A DNA stretch of 64,000 nucleotides from Crossaster papposus (lineage: Eukaryota > Echinodermata > Asteroidea > Velatida > Solasteridae): the NCBI GenBank assembly GCA_037893245.1, contig JBAIAA010000321.1:186001-250000 (forward strand), read 5' to 3'. Within the stretch, counting starts at the first letter, position 1, and each line of letters starts with the position of its first letter. Below, piece by piece: positions 11,690-23,260 of this stretch. Made by a program: the position numbers and the translations under genes. A model generated the notes under the pieces. That model did no database searches, was not told the origin of the DNA, and saw only the letters and a list, made by a program, of their open reading frames with translations.

Positions 11690-12600
11690 CACTTGTAATA
11701 CAAACAACAATCCAAAAACAAACAGCGCCAACAACCACAACTACAAACATCACATTAAAAGGGCACTATGGGTCATGAAATCCCCGAAAATCGCATGCTT
11801 TGGACTGTTTACTGATCCTATTTTAAACATCTCGTTGGAAACCACTACATGCTTTACTGTTCCCAAGAAAAGACGCAAAAAAGAAAAGAAAAACAAAACA
11901 AAACCGGTTGTTTACTTTGGACACGACGAGTACACCATAGTCTTGTTTGCAAGACGACCTAATCGCGGTATGCAGTGCACGTAGGCCGCCGTTGCGGTCG
12001 CCCTCTAAACGTACACTGTACTGTACGCCATGACCTTCGATAAGATCGTCTTGTATATCTGCTATAATCAGTCGGAAAAGTTCGAGCAGAACTGTGTCGC
12101 ATTTGCATGCGCGTGTGACGTTAGGTGCATAATTACGTGACATAACATAAACTTGACCAATGAGTCAGCGAAAATGCATGTTACGTCACGCAATTATACA
12201 CGCAACGTCACACGCGCATGCAAATGCGACACAGTTCTGATCGAAATTTTCCGAGCGATTATATAGCAAGACAATCTTATCGAAGGTCGTGGCGTGGTAC
12301 GGTGTACGTAGTAGAGGGCAACCGCAACGAGTGCATATACGCGCGCTGCATACCGCGATTAGGTCGTCTTGCAAACAAGAATAAGTACACTACAACTTTC
12401 TCAACCTCAACCAAAATTAATACCACAACCATAATAATTGCAAATACAACAATCAGAACCAAACACGCTATCACCACAACGACAACTACAACCACAACAA
12501 AACTACACAACCACAACCATTATACATGCAGTAACAACAGCAACCACAACTAAAACAACCGCAACAAAACGATGACAACCAGGTACTAGCCATAGAGCTA
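11690..12600. repeat. CAA/CCA-rich intron tract split by a foldback MITE
   Basis: The intron between the LamG and Ig exons (11658-12702) is rich in AACAACC-type triplets at 11690-11760 and 12390-12600 on the plus strand. The 11940-12380 palindromic element separates the two halves, as if it had inserted into one simple-sequence tract. Confidence 0.55.
11940..12380. mobile_element. Foldback MITE (~440 bp, ~200-bp arms), copy 1
   Basis: The element is close to one long palindrome. GTCTTGTTTGCAAGACGACC at the left is mirrored by GGTCGTCTTGCAAACAAGA at the right. TCGCGGTATGCAG, CCTTCGATAAGATCGTCTTG and GCATTTGCATGCGCGTGTGA also recur inverted. Related copies are at 38853-39241 (whole) and 59075-59258 (right half). 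No coding capacity. It would form a strong hairpin in the pre-mRNA of the Ig/LamG gene. Confidence 0.85.
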
Positions 12601-12702
12601 AATTACATTTCTTTTTGTTTTCACTTGAGAGTATTATACTTCCTCCTACAGGTATTAGTAAATGCCACACAAGTATCAACTTCCGATAGAAAGGATACGC
12701 AC

Positions 12703-13443
12703 CTATAGATCCACACTTGCACAGGTTTGCTATCTGTTTGGCACTCAGAAGACCGTCGAACACAACGAGATTGCTTTGTGCGGCAGAGCCACCGTATACG
12801 TCAGCAGAGTAGGAAGGACTACACGAATTTTTCATACCGATGTAAAGTCGAGTGCAGCTATCCGACGTAGATCCGCCTGTGTTTGTCACCACGTCTGCAT
12901 TAACCATCTTCCCGTCGACAAAGAGTTCCAAGTCCATGCCCACCGTGCTTGACAAATCCACTGTGAATGCGAGATGGAACCACTTGTCCAGTGGTATCTT
13001 ACTTTTGACATATTGCTGTGCAGCCGTAAACATTTTGGACCGCATTTTCATCGTAAATCTCTCAGTGCTCTTTGTGTACAAGAAGCATATTCCCCTGGAA
13101 TTACTACTCTGTCCCCCAGAGCTGAAGTAATACCACTCGTTTTTGTTCGCAGTCGTAGATTGTTCCGGTGTATCGATTTTTAACCAAATGGACCAGGTCA
13201 CACTTCGCGACTCGCACTGGTCGAGGTCTGAGACACAAGTCCCTGCAAAGTCTCCCAAATCTAAGTAGGACCCAACTGGTGCGTGCACTGCGCAGGTTTG
13301 TCCGTCTAGCTCCGGTCCGGGAACCATTTGAGGAGTTCCCACCACTTGATACGCCTCGTTATCCACCACTGGGTAATTCTCGCATGGTGTGACGTCGCTC
13401 GTTTGGCTGGAGAATTCGTTCAGGATTGGTTGCAAGTCCGAAG
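12703..13443 (-). CDS. LamG/concanavalin-like domain exon (partial gene)
   Basis: The minus-strand exon runs from a TATTACAG acceptor to an ATAG|GTGCGT donor. It is 741 nt (247 codons), phase 1 at both ends. The first ~50 residues (SDLQPILNEFSS onward) form a linker. Residues ~50-240 look like a LamG/pentraxin-type jelly-roll: PVGSYLDLGDFAGTC, SVTWSIWLKID, EWYYFSSGG, DKWFHLAFTVDL, DLELFVDGKMVNAD, CTRLYIGMKNSC and NLVVFDGLLSAKQIANLCKC. The motif WFHLAFT...LELFVDG is characteristic of LamG-like folds. The open frame reads through the donor into a valine-rich translation of simple repeats, which I exclude. It joins in phase to the Ig-like exon at 11331-11657. Upstream exons are not identified; the signal-peptide/lectin exon at 35 kb is phase-compatible but 21.6 kb away. 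Likely a secreted or surface protein. Confidence 0.75.
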
Positions 13444-13484
13444 CTGTAATATTAAAAACACATTTCAAAGTGAACAGAAAAAAA

Positions 13485-13550
13485 TGGCAAAGCGGGATGC
13501 GAATCCCCGGAATACCAGACCGGCGCTCTACAAACTGAGCTATTTTGCCC
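13485..13550 (-). pseudogene. tRNA-like sequence (pseudo-tRNA or SINE head)
   Basis: On the minus strand GGCAAAATAGCTCAGTTTGT begins a tRNA-like fold: D-arm GCTC/GAGC, anticodon-like hairpin CCGG/CCGG, B-box-like GGATTCGCATCC and a 3' TTTGCC that pairs with 5' GGCAAA. The variable loop is missing and the T-stem is weak, so a working tRNA is unlikely. Confidence 0.45.
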
Positions 13551-13729
13551 TATGTTGGCGGTCTCCCAAATTGTCAGTATTTTTGTTCAATGGCGCTAGT
13601 CGGAAGTCATAAACACCCGAATTCCGTGTGGCCAGGGATCACGCCCAATTCTAAAATACAACTTTGGAAGCGACATTGTGGGGATCGCCCAATGAGGATA
13701 CGATATTTTATCTTATAATACACAAATAA

Positions 13730-15910
13730 ACCACAAGGGAAACTAACTAGGTACACTGTTAAAAATTGTGTAACTTCACAGTTGTTTTTCTGTTGAAAAT
13801 GTCAATATATAACAGTAGATATTACTGTTTTGGGATTTCTTTGCATATAAACAAAACTAGTACTGGTTATGTACATTTTTCTGAATTTCTCTGTTTGGTT
13901 ACAGAATGTTCGCTGTTAAATTACAGTTTTGTACTGGAACAAGAAACATCATCTTTTGAACAAGCATTTTCTTCCGTTATGTTAAGACACATCAACATTA
14001 CTGTTTTATAACAACACATTTTGCTGTAAATATACAGCAACGACAACGAAGTATTTATTTACAGAGAATCTACTGTTCTTCTACACGAATCGCATTACGC
14101 AGCAACTGACCAATCAGAAGTGAGGAAATTAGTGTTCACAAAAGTCATGTTAAACTGTGTTGTTTTACCACAAAACACACTTTTTTGACCATTTTGTGTA
14201 ATTATTAAAGCAATTCACTGATACAATTTTGATTTTTAGCAAATAAAGCTGAAGAATTGCATCCCATCTCCCTCCGCATTAAAATAATAAAATTATTTAT
14301 TTGAAAGCGTGACTTCATCATTGCGGGAACAGCTGAATATAAAAGTAACTCACGACAGTGGTTAAAGTGTTTAGTAGTTTATCGTAGCATTTGTACTATA
14401 TATCTGTATACGTAATACATGTAGTATTGTGTAATGTGTAATAACTAGTTACTTTTAATAAATACCTAGGAGAGTTGAAGGCTTCTGATTGGCCGAGACT
14501 CGATCACGTGCCGGTCATTATATGTAGTAACATCATGGGTTTTCCAAGGGCCGTTTTCTAAACCCCGGCTTTGGGCTGCACTCTGGCCACATTACAGACG
14601 TTTTCCTAGTTCCGGATCGCAAAAAATATTCAGGCTGTTTTCGGCAAGTCTAATCCTCGAAATTTAAATGAAATAGGTTTAGTAGTTTACCTTGAGTGAT
14701 GGAGAAACTACAGTTTTTGTTTCGATATTTATGCTCTTCTTTATTTTAAAATACATACTGTACGACGTCAAATATACCGACATCCCTTTTTCTAGTTGTG
14801 GATCAGTTTAACCAATTCCGGATCGAGTAAAAAAACTGCTTCGTACATGTACATGAACAATTATCACGCTAGAACCAACCCGAATCAAGCCTATATTTCT
14901 GATAAAGTATTCATTAATTTATATAAATACAGTTTAAAATAAATGTCAAATACTTTAACTTCCAATAAAGTTTTAAAAAAGGACTTGCAAGGAAATGCTT
15001 TGAAATGTTTTGTCCGTGTACGTGTGTTGCGCGCGGCAACGATCCGATAAACTTTGTCCCACCATGGAGACATTTCTCCATGGTCCATTAGAACACGTCA
15101 TATGAAATCGCTTGCGCGCGTGCTGTTGATGCATGTATTTTACGGGCGATCCGGAACTCGAAAAAAAAAATGAACGTTCAGTCTTTGGCAGATTTGAGAC
15201 TTTTACTTCGACTTATTTTTACTTATGTATCAAGAAGCTTGTATGTTTCTTTTCAAAATGCACTTCATCTAAACAAATAGTATTGGAGACCAAGCCATAA
15301 CAAGGTAGGTTTTTATTTGAAGCGATCTGGAACTAGAAAAAATCCGGAACTAGGAAAACAACTGTACCACTGCTAAACTACATGAACAAAGCCAAAATAC
15401 GAAAACGAAGCTGCGTTTGTAAAACGGCGTAGAAGAAGCCGCGAAGTCGCGAAATTCGGAGTATTTTCACCTTCGGCTCGATCCATTACCAGCGGTCATC
15501 CCCCAACCCGGTCATTACCACGCAGTAACAACCGGGTTCTCGCACTGTTATTACCTATATAATAGGTCTGATTCCCACTTCATTCATCGATGTAAATTGC
15601 CGCAATACGCGTAACAGAAAACTGTACTTCAACAGGAGCGATTGTTTTTGGACAAAACTTCGACATAAAACTTGCTGTTATATTAACAAAACAACAACGG
15701 GTTAATCACTGTTGCAAAACGGGGGAATCACTGTAGGTGTACAGTAGCCAATACAGTAGAATCTCTGTTAATAAACAGAGATAAAAACAACAGTAGAATG
15801 TACTGTTAAAAAACAGTAACTACTGTAATGCCAATTGACAATAGAATGTACTGTTAATTAACAACTATTCTTTTAAAAGTGTACATTTAGTAGTCAGTTT
15901 CCCTTGTGGT
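13730..15910. mobile_element. Long non-coding element with ACCACAAGGGAAACT inverted ends
   Basis: The left end ACCACAAGGGAAACTAACTA and the reverse complement of the right end, ACCACAAGGGAAACTGACTA, match. Both ends then carry ACACTGTTAAAAA- or ACACTTTTAAAAG-like sequence and many ACAGTA/TACTGTT words pointing inward. The middle holds no recognisable gene. A block at 14100-14240 (CAACTGACCAATCAGAAG) recurs inverted at 33480-33600, inside another foldback element. No convincing target duplication was seen. Confidence 0.6.
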
Positions 15911-16195
15911 GTATAATAATAGCAGGTGCAAAGGGGCTTATTATGCTCGTGTACGATTTTTGCGTACACTAGCACTTTCAATGCTAATTTTAACTTAAAT
16001 ACCCTTTAATAGATTCAGAGGAAAATCCCCTGCACAGTAATCATCGTTTTCAGTCGTCTGGTGTGTTATTTGTCAAGGCTGATAGGGATAACATTGCGCA
16101 TTTCACACTAACGATTCGGCATTCTGCATATACCATACAGTGACTATTGAGTGACGTCATCAATACATAGGTGTATTGCTAAACTATAATCTCGA

Positions 16196-16500
16196 TCAAT
16201 ACCGCAGCTCAGTCGCTCAGTTGCTCAGTCGGCAGAGCATCGGACTCAGGATCGCAAGGTCCGCGGTGCAAGTCGGCCACCGCTCACCCAGCGTTTGGGT
16301 AGCACTTCGGTGCGGTAAGTGAACTGGGAACTGGGAGTTGAAGACAACAATTTATCTCCCTGGTCTATTGCTTTTAAAAGGGGATTAGACTCCCTCGTTG
16401 TTTCGAGGGCGCGTCGTCCGTCTATGCAGTTCAATTATGGAGGGCACCCTTGATTTCACACGCGATCTGTTAAAAACCAGTCCTGTCGCAAAGCTAAAAA
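16196..16500 (+). mobile_element. tRNA-like SINE candidate
   Basis: GCTCAGTCGGCAGAGC is a good tRNA D-arm/A-box, followed by a hairpin-like anticodon region and a degenerate B-box (GGTGCAAGTCGGCC). The body has CTCACCCAGCGTTTGGGTAG and CTCCCTCGTTGTTTCGAGGG. A tRNA-derived retroposon is inferred. No second copy is present in the window to set its ends. Confidence 0.4.
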
Positions 16501-16892
16501 AGGCCCGGGAAATTCAGAGGAGATTCAAAGCATAGCTCAACAGCTACTCGCACGCGCTGTGACATGTGACGGTTATGCAAATTAACGCGTCTAGTACCCA
16601 GTGTTATTCTAATAATAACAAGTCGTCGTCGCGTACATCTACACATGTACCTTGTTTGTACATGTATAATGCGAAGTTGCCAAGTCGCCCAATTGGGCTA
16701 CAAAACGCGTGTTGGTGATGATCATCGAAAAGAGCATTCAAAAGTAGGATATAAACATAATTACACTGGACGGTTTGTGTGTTATTCTTGTGTGGAACGA
16801 GTTTCGGGGTCACAAATTATAGGTTGGTTTAACGTATGCACGTGTTCACTATGGCTGCTGTTGATTGACTCGACGATGCTCTTGTAGCCAAA

Positions 16893-17010
16893 ATGTTAGT
16901 TATTCATCATTTCAAAATTGAAAAGTCGTCTGCTATTCGTCAATTTGTTCACGGTCATGATCTTTCTGTGAATCTCCCAACCGGTTTCGGTAAGAGTGTT
17001 ATATTCCAAG
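16893..17010 (+). pseudogene. RecQ-like helicase N-terminal fragment
   Basis: The short frame starts MLVIHHFKIEKSSAIRQF and ends with HDLSVNLPTGFGKSVIFQ. The LPTGFGKS segment is a Walker A loop of the type found in RecQ-family DEAD/DEAH helicases (LPTGxGKSxxxQ), and the preceding residues match the spacing of the Q-motif region. Nothing else of the helicase follows: a MITE with inverted ends starts within a few bases (17014). It is too short for a gene and is probably a dispersed helicase-like fragment or a first exon cut by the insertion. Host versus transposon origin cannot be decided. Confidence 0.5.
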
Positions 17011-17013
17011 CCA

Positions 17014-17441
17014 CCGGCCCGGCCGCGTATTTTGTTTGTTTTTCCCAGGACGAGTGAGGCCACATAGCATAAATGGACGTATCTACAATACACTGAGTGG
17101 AAGACACTAAGGTTCTCAGATCCTTACTTCCCCTTAAATTAAACTCACTCCAACAATAAACTTGGAGACCAAAAATAGTCAATAAAAAATGAGCAGAGAC
17201 CGAATTTGCAACCCAGTCGTACGATCTATACCCATTATCCACTAAGCTACTGTGAGAAGTCGACAGAAGCCGTTTTTCATAGTACCTCTGTGCTACCTGT
17301 AACTAGTTGAATGAGCAATGACAATAATTATATTATTACCGTCATTGTTAAAACTACTGAATATTCATGACGCGAGGGTCTAGATACGCCCATTTATGCT
17401 AAGTGACCTCATCCGTCCTAGCCTATACGCGGCCCGGCCCC
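17014..17441. mobile_element. MITE with ~65-bp inverted ends abutting the helicase fragment
   Basis: CCGGCCCGGCCGCGTAT with GAGGCCACATAGCATAAATG at the left is mirrored at the right by CATTTATGCTAAGTGACCTC and ATACGCGGCCCGGCCCC. The element is about 428 bp and non-coding. Each arm is interrupted by small indels. Confidence 0.7.
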
Positions 17442-17833
17442 AACAGTTTTACAAACACGGGCATTGAGAGTTTCACCGTTCATTTGCAAGGACAACCGTT
17501 TAAAAAAAGACAATTAGACATGAAGGCCCTAAGCTATGGAATTCTTTGCATAACTCACTGAAAAGTATTCGTAGCCTCCCATTATTTAAATATCAATTTA
17601 AAACTAATCTATTGTCAAATTACTTCAACTCTGATTGAATTTCTTAATGGTTACAACATGTACTCTGTATATCTCTGTCAATTGTAATAATCCTGAACAT
17701 TAATTTGGTGTTGTCTTATATGTATCCTTTCGTTTCACTAAAAATATATCAAAGGAGATTCATACTCGACAAGCGTTGCTTTTTGGGGACCCCCTTCCAC
17801 AATTGAAATGAATGTACGTATTATTCGTTTATA

Positions 17834-18592
17834 CAGGGTGTCTCAACAAAATTACAACGCTCCGTTAGGTAATCGTAACTTTCTGAATAAGTATTGGAAA
17901 AGAACAATTCAAACGACAAAATAATGTCAAATTAGTTTGCTATAAAGTAAAGAAAACCGCGTTTGATTCGGTTCAGTAATCACAGAGGAATGAGCTATTA
18001 CGTTAAAGTATTTAAAGAACACTTCCATCCAAGTTTGCTCATATTGAGTGATTTAGACAACGCATACAATAAATTAATCAATACTTCTTTCAAAGATAAC
18101 ATTCCTAACTTTTTTCTTGTTCTCTTTTTTATTTTAATTTAAATAATATCCCAGGTGTTAACCAAGTTCAATATAATATTGCACATAAAGGTTATCAAGA
18201 AAATAATTCGTAATCTCTCTCCTTATAATGAGTTGTAATGTTTTGTGTTGTGGTTGTTATGAATGTCACGATCAATTATTACTCAGTACTCAGTAATAGT
18301 TATCAAAGTATTAAACAGTGCTGGCTAATTAAAAAGGGAAAGAGTAAGTAACCACCTGCACAAACGAAAATCTGTGTAATACACAAACTTGGATGGAAGT
18401 GTTCTTGGACTACTGTTACGTAATCGCCTATTTCTCTGTAAATACTTAACTGAATCAAGCACGGCTTTTGTAAAATTATAGCTAACTAATTTGACTTTAT
18501 TTCTTCGTTTGAATATTTCTATTCCGACACTTTTCGACACTTCTATTCCGACACCTAAATGTGCGTTGTAATTTGTTTGTTGAGACACCCTG
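17834..18592. mobile_element. Mariner-type MITE with CAGGGTGTCTCAACAAA ends
   Basis: Left TIR CAGGGTGTCTCAACAAAATT and right TIR (reverse complement) CAGGGTGTCTCAACAAACAA, both continuing to TTACAACGC, are flanked by TA on each side (17832-17833 and 18593-18594). CAGGGTGTC at the tip is typical of mariner elements. The 759 bp interior has only short frames without a transposase motif, so it is non-autonomous or decayed. Confidence 0.8.
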
Positions 18593-18719
18593 TACATTTA
18601 ATAACGAATTAGTTGTTGATATCTTGCATTCTCTTGTAATTTTCAGAAATGTGGTACAAATATTTAAAAAAGAAAGATAGAAAATAATAGTTCTAGACTT
18701 GGAACAGTAAATGTACACT

Positions 18720-18910
18720 ATAAAAAACAAAGTGCTAATTTAGCACTTGAAGATCTAACAAGTTGCACTTCCAGGTGCTTGTGACTGCACGCGCTGTGCT
18801 GGTTCAGCACCTTCATGAGTGCTACAACAACAGCACTCAGAAAGAGCTACTCATAACACCCTTTAGGTGCAATGAGGTGATTCAATATGTGCACTCGCAA
18901 GGAGTTATAA
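18720..18910. repeat. 'GTGCTA/TAGCAC' short-word repeat
   Basis: Frequent inverted words such as AAGTGCTAATTTAGCACTTG, GTGCTGGTTCAGCACC and CAACAGCACTCAG recur. The same word style fills the element at 32723-34121, so this is probably a fragment of that family. Confidence 0.5.
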
Positions 18911-20344
18911 TAAACACTATAACTTAAATGCCACTTTTCTATAATTCAAAAAGACAATAATTAAATCAATGAAGCATGATGTTGGATTTTTTTTCTTCTC
19001 GCAAATGTTATTTTATTCGATCCAGAATGTTGCATCAAAACGCGAAGTGTAGACACTTAAATTGTCAACATACTATTTAGATTAAGTAACAAACTTTAAA
19101 ATAAGTTTCTAAAAACAAATACTGATTATGCACTTATTTTGCGGTGTATTATAAATGTGGTTATAGAAACCTAAGAAATAGTCAAGATTTCCAAGTAAAT
19201 TTGTAAACAAATGTACTTTCCTAAATTAAGCAGGGAACAAGTCACATACAAATGGAAAAATTAAAGGAAAAAATCAAAAAAGAAATTAACCAGCTTAAAC
19301 AACTTGATTTATCCAAAATCATATTCATTAGTAATGAGTCATTATTTTAATTAATTATTTAATGGATAATAAGGCTTTACCATAACAATAAATGAACAGG
19401 AATCTTCTGAAAACTAAATCCACTCTCCAAAAGTGTAATTTGTCCAATGTTTCAAGGTTTAGACTACTCTTCTTAGTGATTTTGTTCCTTAGTGACACCA
19501 ACAATTTAACTTTAAATATTGTAACCAGTGTGATTTCGTCCAAAATTATAATCTTTAATGATTTTCATCAGAAATTACTTATCACTGAATAACACATTTG
19601 GCTTATCTAATTGTATGTGTTTATAGCCCGATTAGACTTCTCCACAATATTAGCCAATTATGCTTTGGCATGGAACATTTATACCGCTTGCAACGAAGGA
19701 GTCCAGTCTAGCTGGCGTTGTTTGGTCATGATTTTAGGGCAAATTATTTACTGTGTCATGGCAACTTCAGTTACTCGAGGTGGCAGCTTTCCTGTGTATT
19801 TGAGGCCATGAGACTTCAGGTAAATGAAGAAGTTCGTCAGGAATGTTGAGTACAGGTTGAACACGTAGGATCTGCTTAACTGGTGATCTAGAGCCGAATG
19901 CAAGAAGGGCAGGCTGCTTTTGTGGATTCATTATTCAATGCACCCCGGATGAAGTGAACTGCTGACTTTTTAGGAAGAAACGAAAAAGAACAGAATTTTG
20001 TTAATCATTACAATACAAATCACATTTTAAAAATTATTTGAACATCACCAGAACTGACCTTAAAGGAAACATGTAATAATGATTTGTTTTGCTTAAATCA
20101 ATGTTGACAACAACATTATGTGTGTGGTTGTGTTTATTTTCTGTGATAAATGGGAGAATTTTTTTGTTTTTAATTTTGGTAAAACCACTCCGCCCCTCAA
20201 AGGGAAGCCTCATTAACATAAAACCTCGCGAGGGGTATGACGAAAAGGGGCCTATCGTATACTGACTGCGCGCATTGCAACAAGTGTCCGTCTTTACATG
20301 GTTTTTCATTCTGAATCAGGGTAAAAATACAACAGTTTTCGGTC
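18911..20344. other. No gene recognised
   Basis: AT-rich DNA. The frames at 19392-19592 and 19611-19811 have no recognisable domain and biased composition. Nothing repeat-like was identified by eye. Confidence 0.5.
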
Positions 20345-20590
20345 ATGCCGACTATGTGTGTAGCTGCTAGGTGTAGCAAAACTACTAAGGGTGAAGTAAG
20401 GCTTTATTTGTTTCCGGCTGATCCTAAATATCGGAAGATTGGGACAGCCAAAGTAAAGCTTACCAGAGCGAAGTGGTCCGGGCGGGCCTATAGTGATTTT
20501 CGGCCCTCGATCTGCAGCGAACATTTTGAGCGGTCGTGCTTCGACCTAGAGCGCCTATCGTTATCCTCGCCCGAGTCCGTGTCTGAATAA
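20345..20590 (+). CDS. THAP-type zinc-finger protein, short or first exon
   Basis: The 81-residue frame starts MPTMCVAARCSKTTKGEVRL. It has the THAP (C2CH) layout: Cys-x4-Cys near the N-terminus (CVAARC), LYLFPADPKYRKIG, a Trp in RAKWSGRAYSDFRPS and then CSEHFERSCFD, with the C-x2-H pair and trailing aromatic residue. THAP domains bind DNA through zinc and occur in animal transcription regulators and in P-element-type transposases. The protein stops 13 residues after the domain (SSPESVSE), so it is a THAP-only mini-protein, a truncated copy, or a first exon whose donor precedes the stop. Acidic-looking sequence continues beyond the stop in other frames. The start at 20345 fits the usual MP-x-x-C beginning. 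Confidence 0.6.
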   Translation: MPTMCVAARCSKTTKGEVRLYLFPADPKYRKIGTAKVKLTRAKWSGRAYSDFRPSICSEHFERSCFDLERLSLSSPESVSE

Positions 20591-21172
20591 GAAATACTGT
20601 GATTCGAATCAGACGAATCAGTACTGTTTTCGTCGGATTTACCAAAAACCGAGGAAGAACTTCACGATCGTCGATGTGAAATTCGAAAACCGTGCACAAA
20701 GCGTACGCGATTCGTACACTGTGGGCGCATCAACACGCAACAATGTGCGTACGTGGCCACGCGAACCCGTCTCGTACCTAGACGTCGCATACCCACTATC
20801 GATAATTTGTCCAGGTCCTGCCTCGGTTTACGTCACTCATTTTTAGTGGCCGCGAAATTTAAAAAGGGGGGGGGTAAATTTTTAGACGGCAAATTACCAC
20901 ACTAAACGTACACTAGAACCAGTTGTGCTTTGTATTTACATTTAATACACATAAATCTATTAAATTAAAACAAAAATTGCGTAATGAAAATGTAAGCCTG
21001 CATGTCTCCTTTAACACTTATAATAAAATAGCTTGGAGTTGAAAACTTTAAGGATATGCCATGCTATTCCACATATTATCACCATACATGATCGAGATTT
21101 ATACATATACTACATGTACCTCTAACTGCACTTCTCATATTCCAGTTAATTTGCCAATTTCGATCAATTACT
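20591..21172. other. No gene recognised; GC-rich then AT-rich
   Basis: 20700-20830 is unusually CG-rich for the region (GCGTACGCGATTCGTAC and neighbouring words) and could be a regulatory or CpG-rich patch beside the THAP frame. No motif is convincing. Confidence 0.35.
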
Positions 21173-21193
21173 GGGGGGGGGGGGGGGGGGGGG
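21173..21193. repeat. G homopolymer tract (21 bases)
   Basis: Uninterrupted G run visible in the sequence. The exact length is likely unreliable in sequencing data. Confidence 0.9.
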
Positions 21194-21304
21194 TAGATTG
21201 CAAAACATCAATGCACATCCTTTCAATGCATATCAGCAATTCAAATTTTAAAAAGTGTTTGGACCAACTTCATAATCACAAGCTGCTTGTCCACATCTTG
21301 ATGC

Positions 21305-21420
21305 TGAGAGACATGACCTTCTGTCTTTGTGTTGTACGATAGCAATCATGGCAACAGCTAATCCATGAAGCCATAGAGTGCTGGCCGTGAGTATTAAAAT
21401 CAGTCAGTCCGCAGCGCACT
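21305..21420. repeat. Dispersed repeat, copy 1 (partner at 32.6 kb)
   Basis: GAGAGACATGACCTTCTGTC, GTTGTACGATAGCAA, CATGGCAACAGCTAAT and GGCCGTGAGT occur in the same order at 32608-32700. No coding potential. Confidence 0.75.
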
Positions 21421-23034
21421 GAAAAGCCGTTCTTTTTATGTGCGATTTATGCATGGCACTTTGTGCGTGACCTCGTTTTTGAATACTTAATGAGCTGGCG
21501 ACAACGCCTGGAATTTGGTCCGAAACATCCGTTTTATTCACTGGCTGTCAATATTATGTATATTTTCTTTTGGATAAGAAAACATTTTGTTATATTATCA
21601 AATCAGATTGGAAATTATATGACATTTAGAGGGTGAAATTTATAACGTAAAAAAAGCTCCCGAACCAACAAAATGACCTTTAAAAAAAGACGAATTTTGT
21701 CCACCTTCTGGCAGCGGCCACAACCCAATTTCACACTGATGTTAAAGATAATTTCATATTCTATCACAAAACTGTAGATTTGGGGTTGATTTTAACTTAG
21801 TCCAGTCAGGGCGCAGAAAATTATAACGTTCTCAATAAATTAACAAACGGAACATCCCGCCATGACAGCCCATAGTCTTCCTGCGCCCTCATTGGTCGAA
21901 AATGACGTCATTGCAAAAGGCTTCGTGGTAACGTGTAGTTCATGCACATTTCAATACGCAGTTTTTTGTGTATTTTTTTAATTGTAAGCTCAAGCGAAAA
22001 GGATTCTGCCAATCAGTATTTTGTTTCATCTTTTTAACAGTGGACTGATTAAAAAATAATAATATTGCCTGCGTAATACAATGTATACAGCCAAATATAC
22101 ACACAAAAAAAAGCAACAAATGAAGTCGTTGTTTAAAATTTATATCTGTATTGTGAGGTTGGTTTATAAAAGAAACTGCACTTTTTATTTGAAACGTGCA
22201 TGTTATTGCTTACATATACCCTGTTGATGTTATACGACTTGAATACAATTGTTAAATTAAACCCTGAAATTGTAAAAACTTATTTTAATTACATCATCAT
22301 GTACATGTACATAAATACAGATTGAAGAAATGACCAAAATTAGGGTTGATAATATGATAATAAATGTTTAGCAATTTGGCAAAACATTAACAAAAATATG
22401 GCCAACATTCAAATAAAAATAATGACAACATAGTGAAGATGATAATTACCATCATCTTTGGCATAATGTTCAATGTGCAAACCATTAAGATTTATTATAA
22501 AAGTAAATAATTTTTTGTTTATCTTTGCTTGATGTTTTTGGCATACCGGTAGTTTCTTTGTCATTAAATTATTGTAAATATTAAATTACAATGTATACCC
22601 GCTTCTAACATTGCAAAAACAAATGATTTTAAATAAGACATAAATTTTGTAATATAGATGTTAATGCACATAAATTATATCACTGAATATAAATAATACA
22701 ATCTGCATTCATAAAGTAATATGCTGTTTGTGTCAAATTTACATTGTAGCTCAAAACTTTGTTGGCATAGTTTTTGGCATTAAGTCCTAGATGATTTGAC
22801 AAACTGACCCGACTCCACCAGACTCAGTTTCGATCTGTTTCAGCTGCACTGTGTTTGCACAACACTGACACAAAGTCATGTATATTATTTAAAACACTAA
22901 AATACAAAAACATTTAAATCTGCATGTACAAAGCACGTGCTGCATATAGATCCACCAGTACATTTAAATCTTCAACTATTTTCAACACTTCTTTGGAAAC
23001 CCAACTCTAGATTATTTGTCCGAACATAAAATCA
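21421..23034. other. No gene recognised
   Basis: AT-rich intergenic or intronic DNA. The only recurring string is TTAGTCCAGTCAGGGCGCAG, present near 21796 and again near 23791 in the same orientation, which hints at a dispersed repeat end. Confidence 0.45.
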
Positions 23035-23260
23035 TTACAAATACAATATGTCAGGCACAGTTGTGAGGTTGATGTCATGCTGATGAAGCAGATACTTTCT
23101 AAGGCCAGAAATTGTAGTACCGCGACGAGTCACTACCTGCAAATCAATAGTAGTGATGTTCTCTTTGAGATACTTTGTGAGAGAATATCCAAGGACAAGA
23201 GCTTTGCCTTTGGCCTTCTGTAGAGGTTCCCGACATGCTGGCAATGGCTGCGGTGGGCAT
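23035..23260 (-). CDS. Possible SGNH/GDSL-like domain exon fragment
   Basis: The minus-strand frame has a proline-rich lead (RPPPWPCPPQPLPACREP) and then KALVLGYSLTKYLKENI, LQVVTRRGTTISGLRKYL and TTVPDILYL. The VLG-x-S-xxxxL start, the GTTISGL block and the PDILYL strand resemble block I and later strands of SGNH/GDSL hydrolase-like folds, but the canonical GDS is GYS here. A GTAATG donor follows DILYL, so this may be one exon. Such domains also occur in invertebrate retroelement proteins. The match is by pattern only, and no catalytic triad is demonstrated. Confidence 0.3.

Noticed and set aside
11823-12143. 106-residue minus-strand frame at the foldback MITE
   Set aside because: It lies within the palindrome and the CAA-rich intron, with no domain and mirrored frames on the other strand.
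12503-12702. C-terminal Val-rich membrane segment of the LamG protein
   Set aside because: The frame passes a good GTGCGT donor, and the Val-rich part is a CAA-repeat translation, so it is intronic.
13485-13550. Functional tRNA gene
   Set aside because: Missing variable loop and weak T-arm. Kept only as a tRNA-like sequence.
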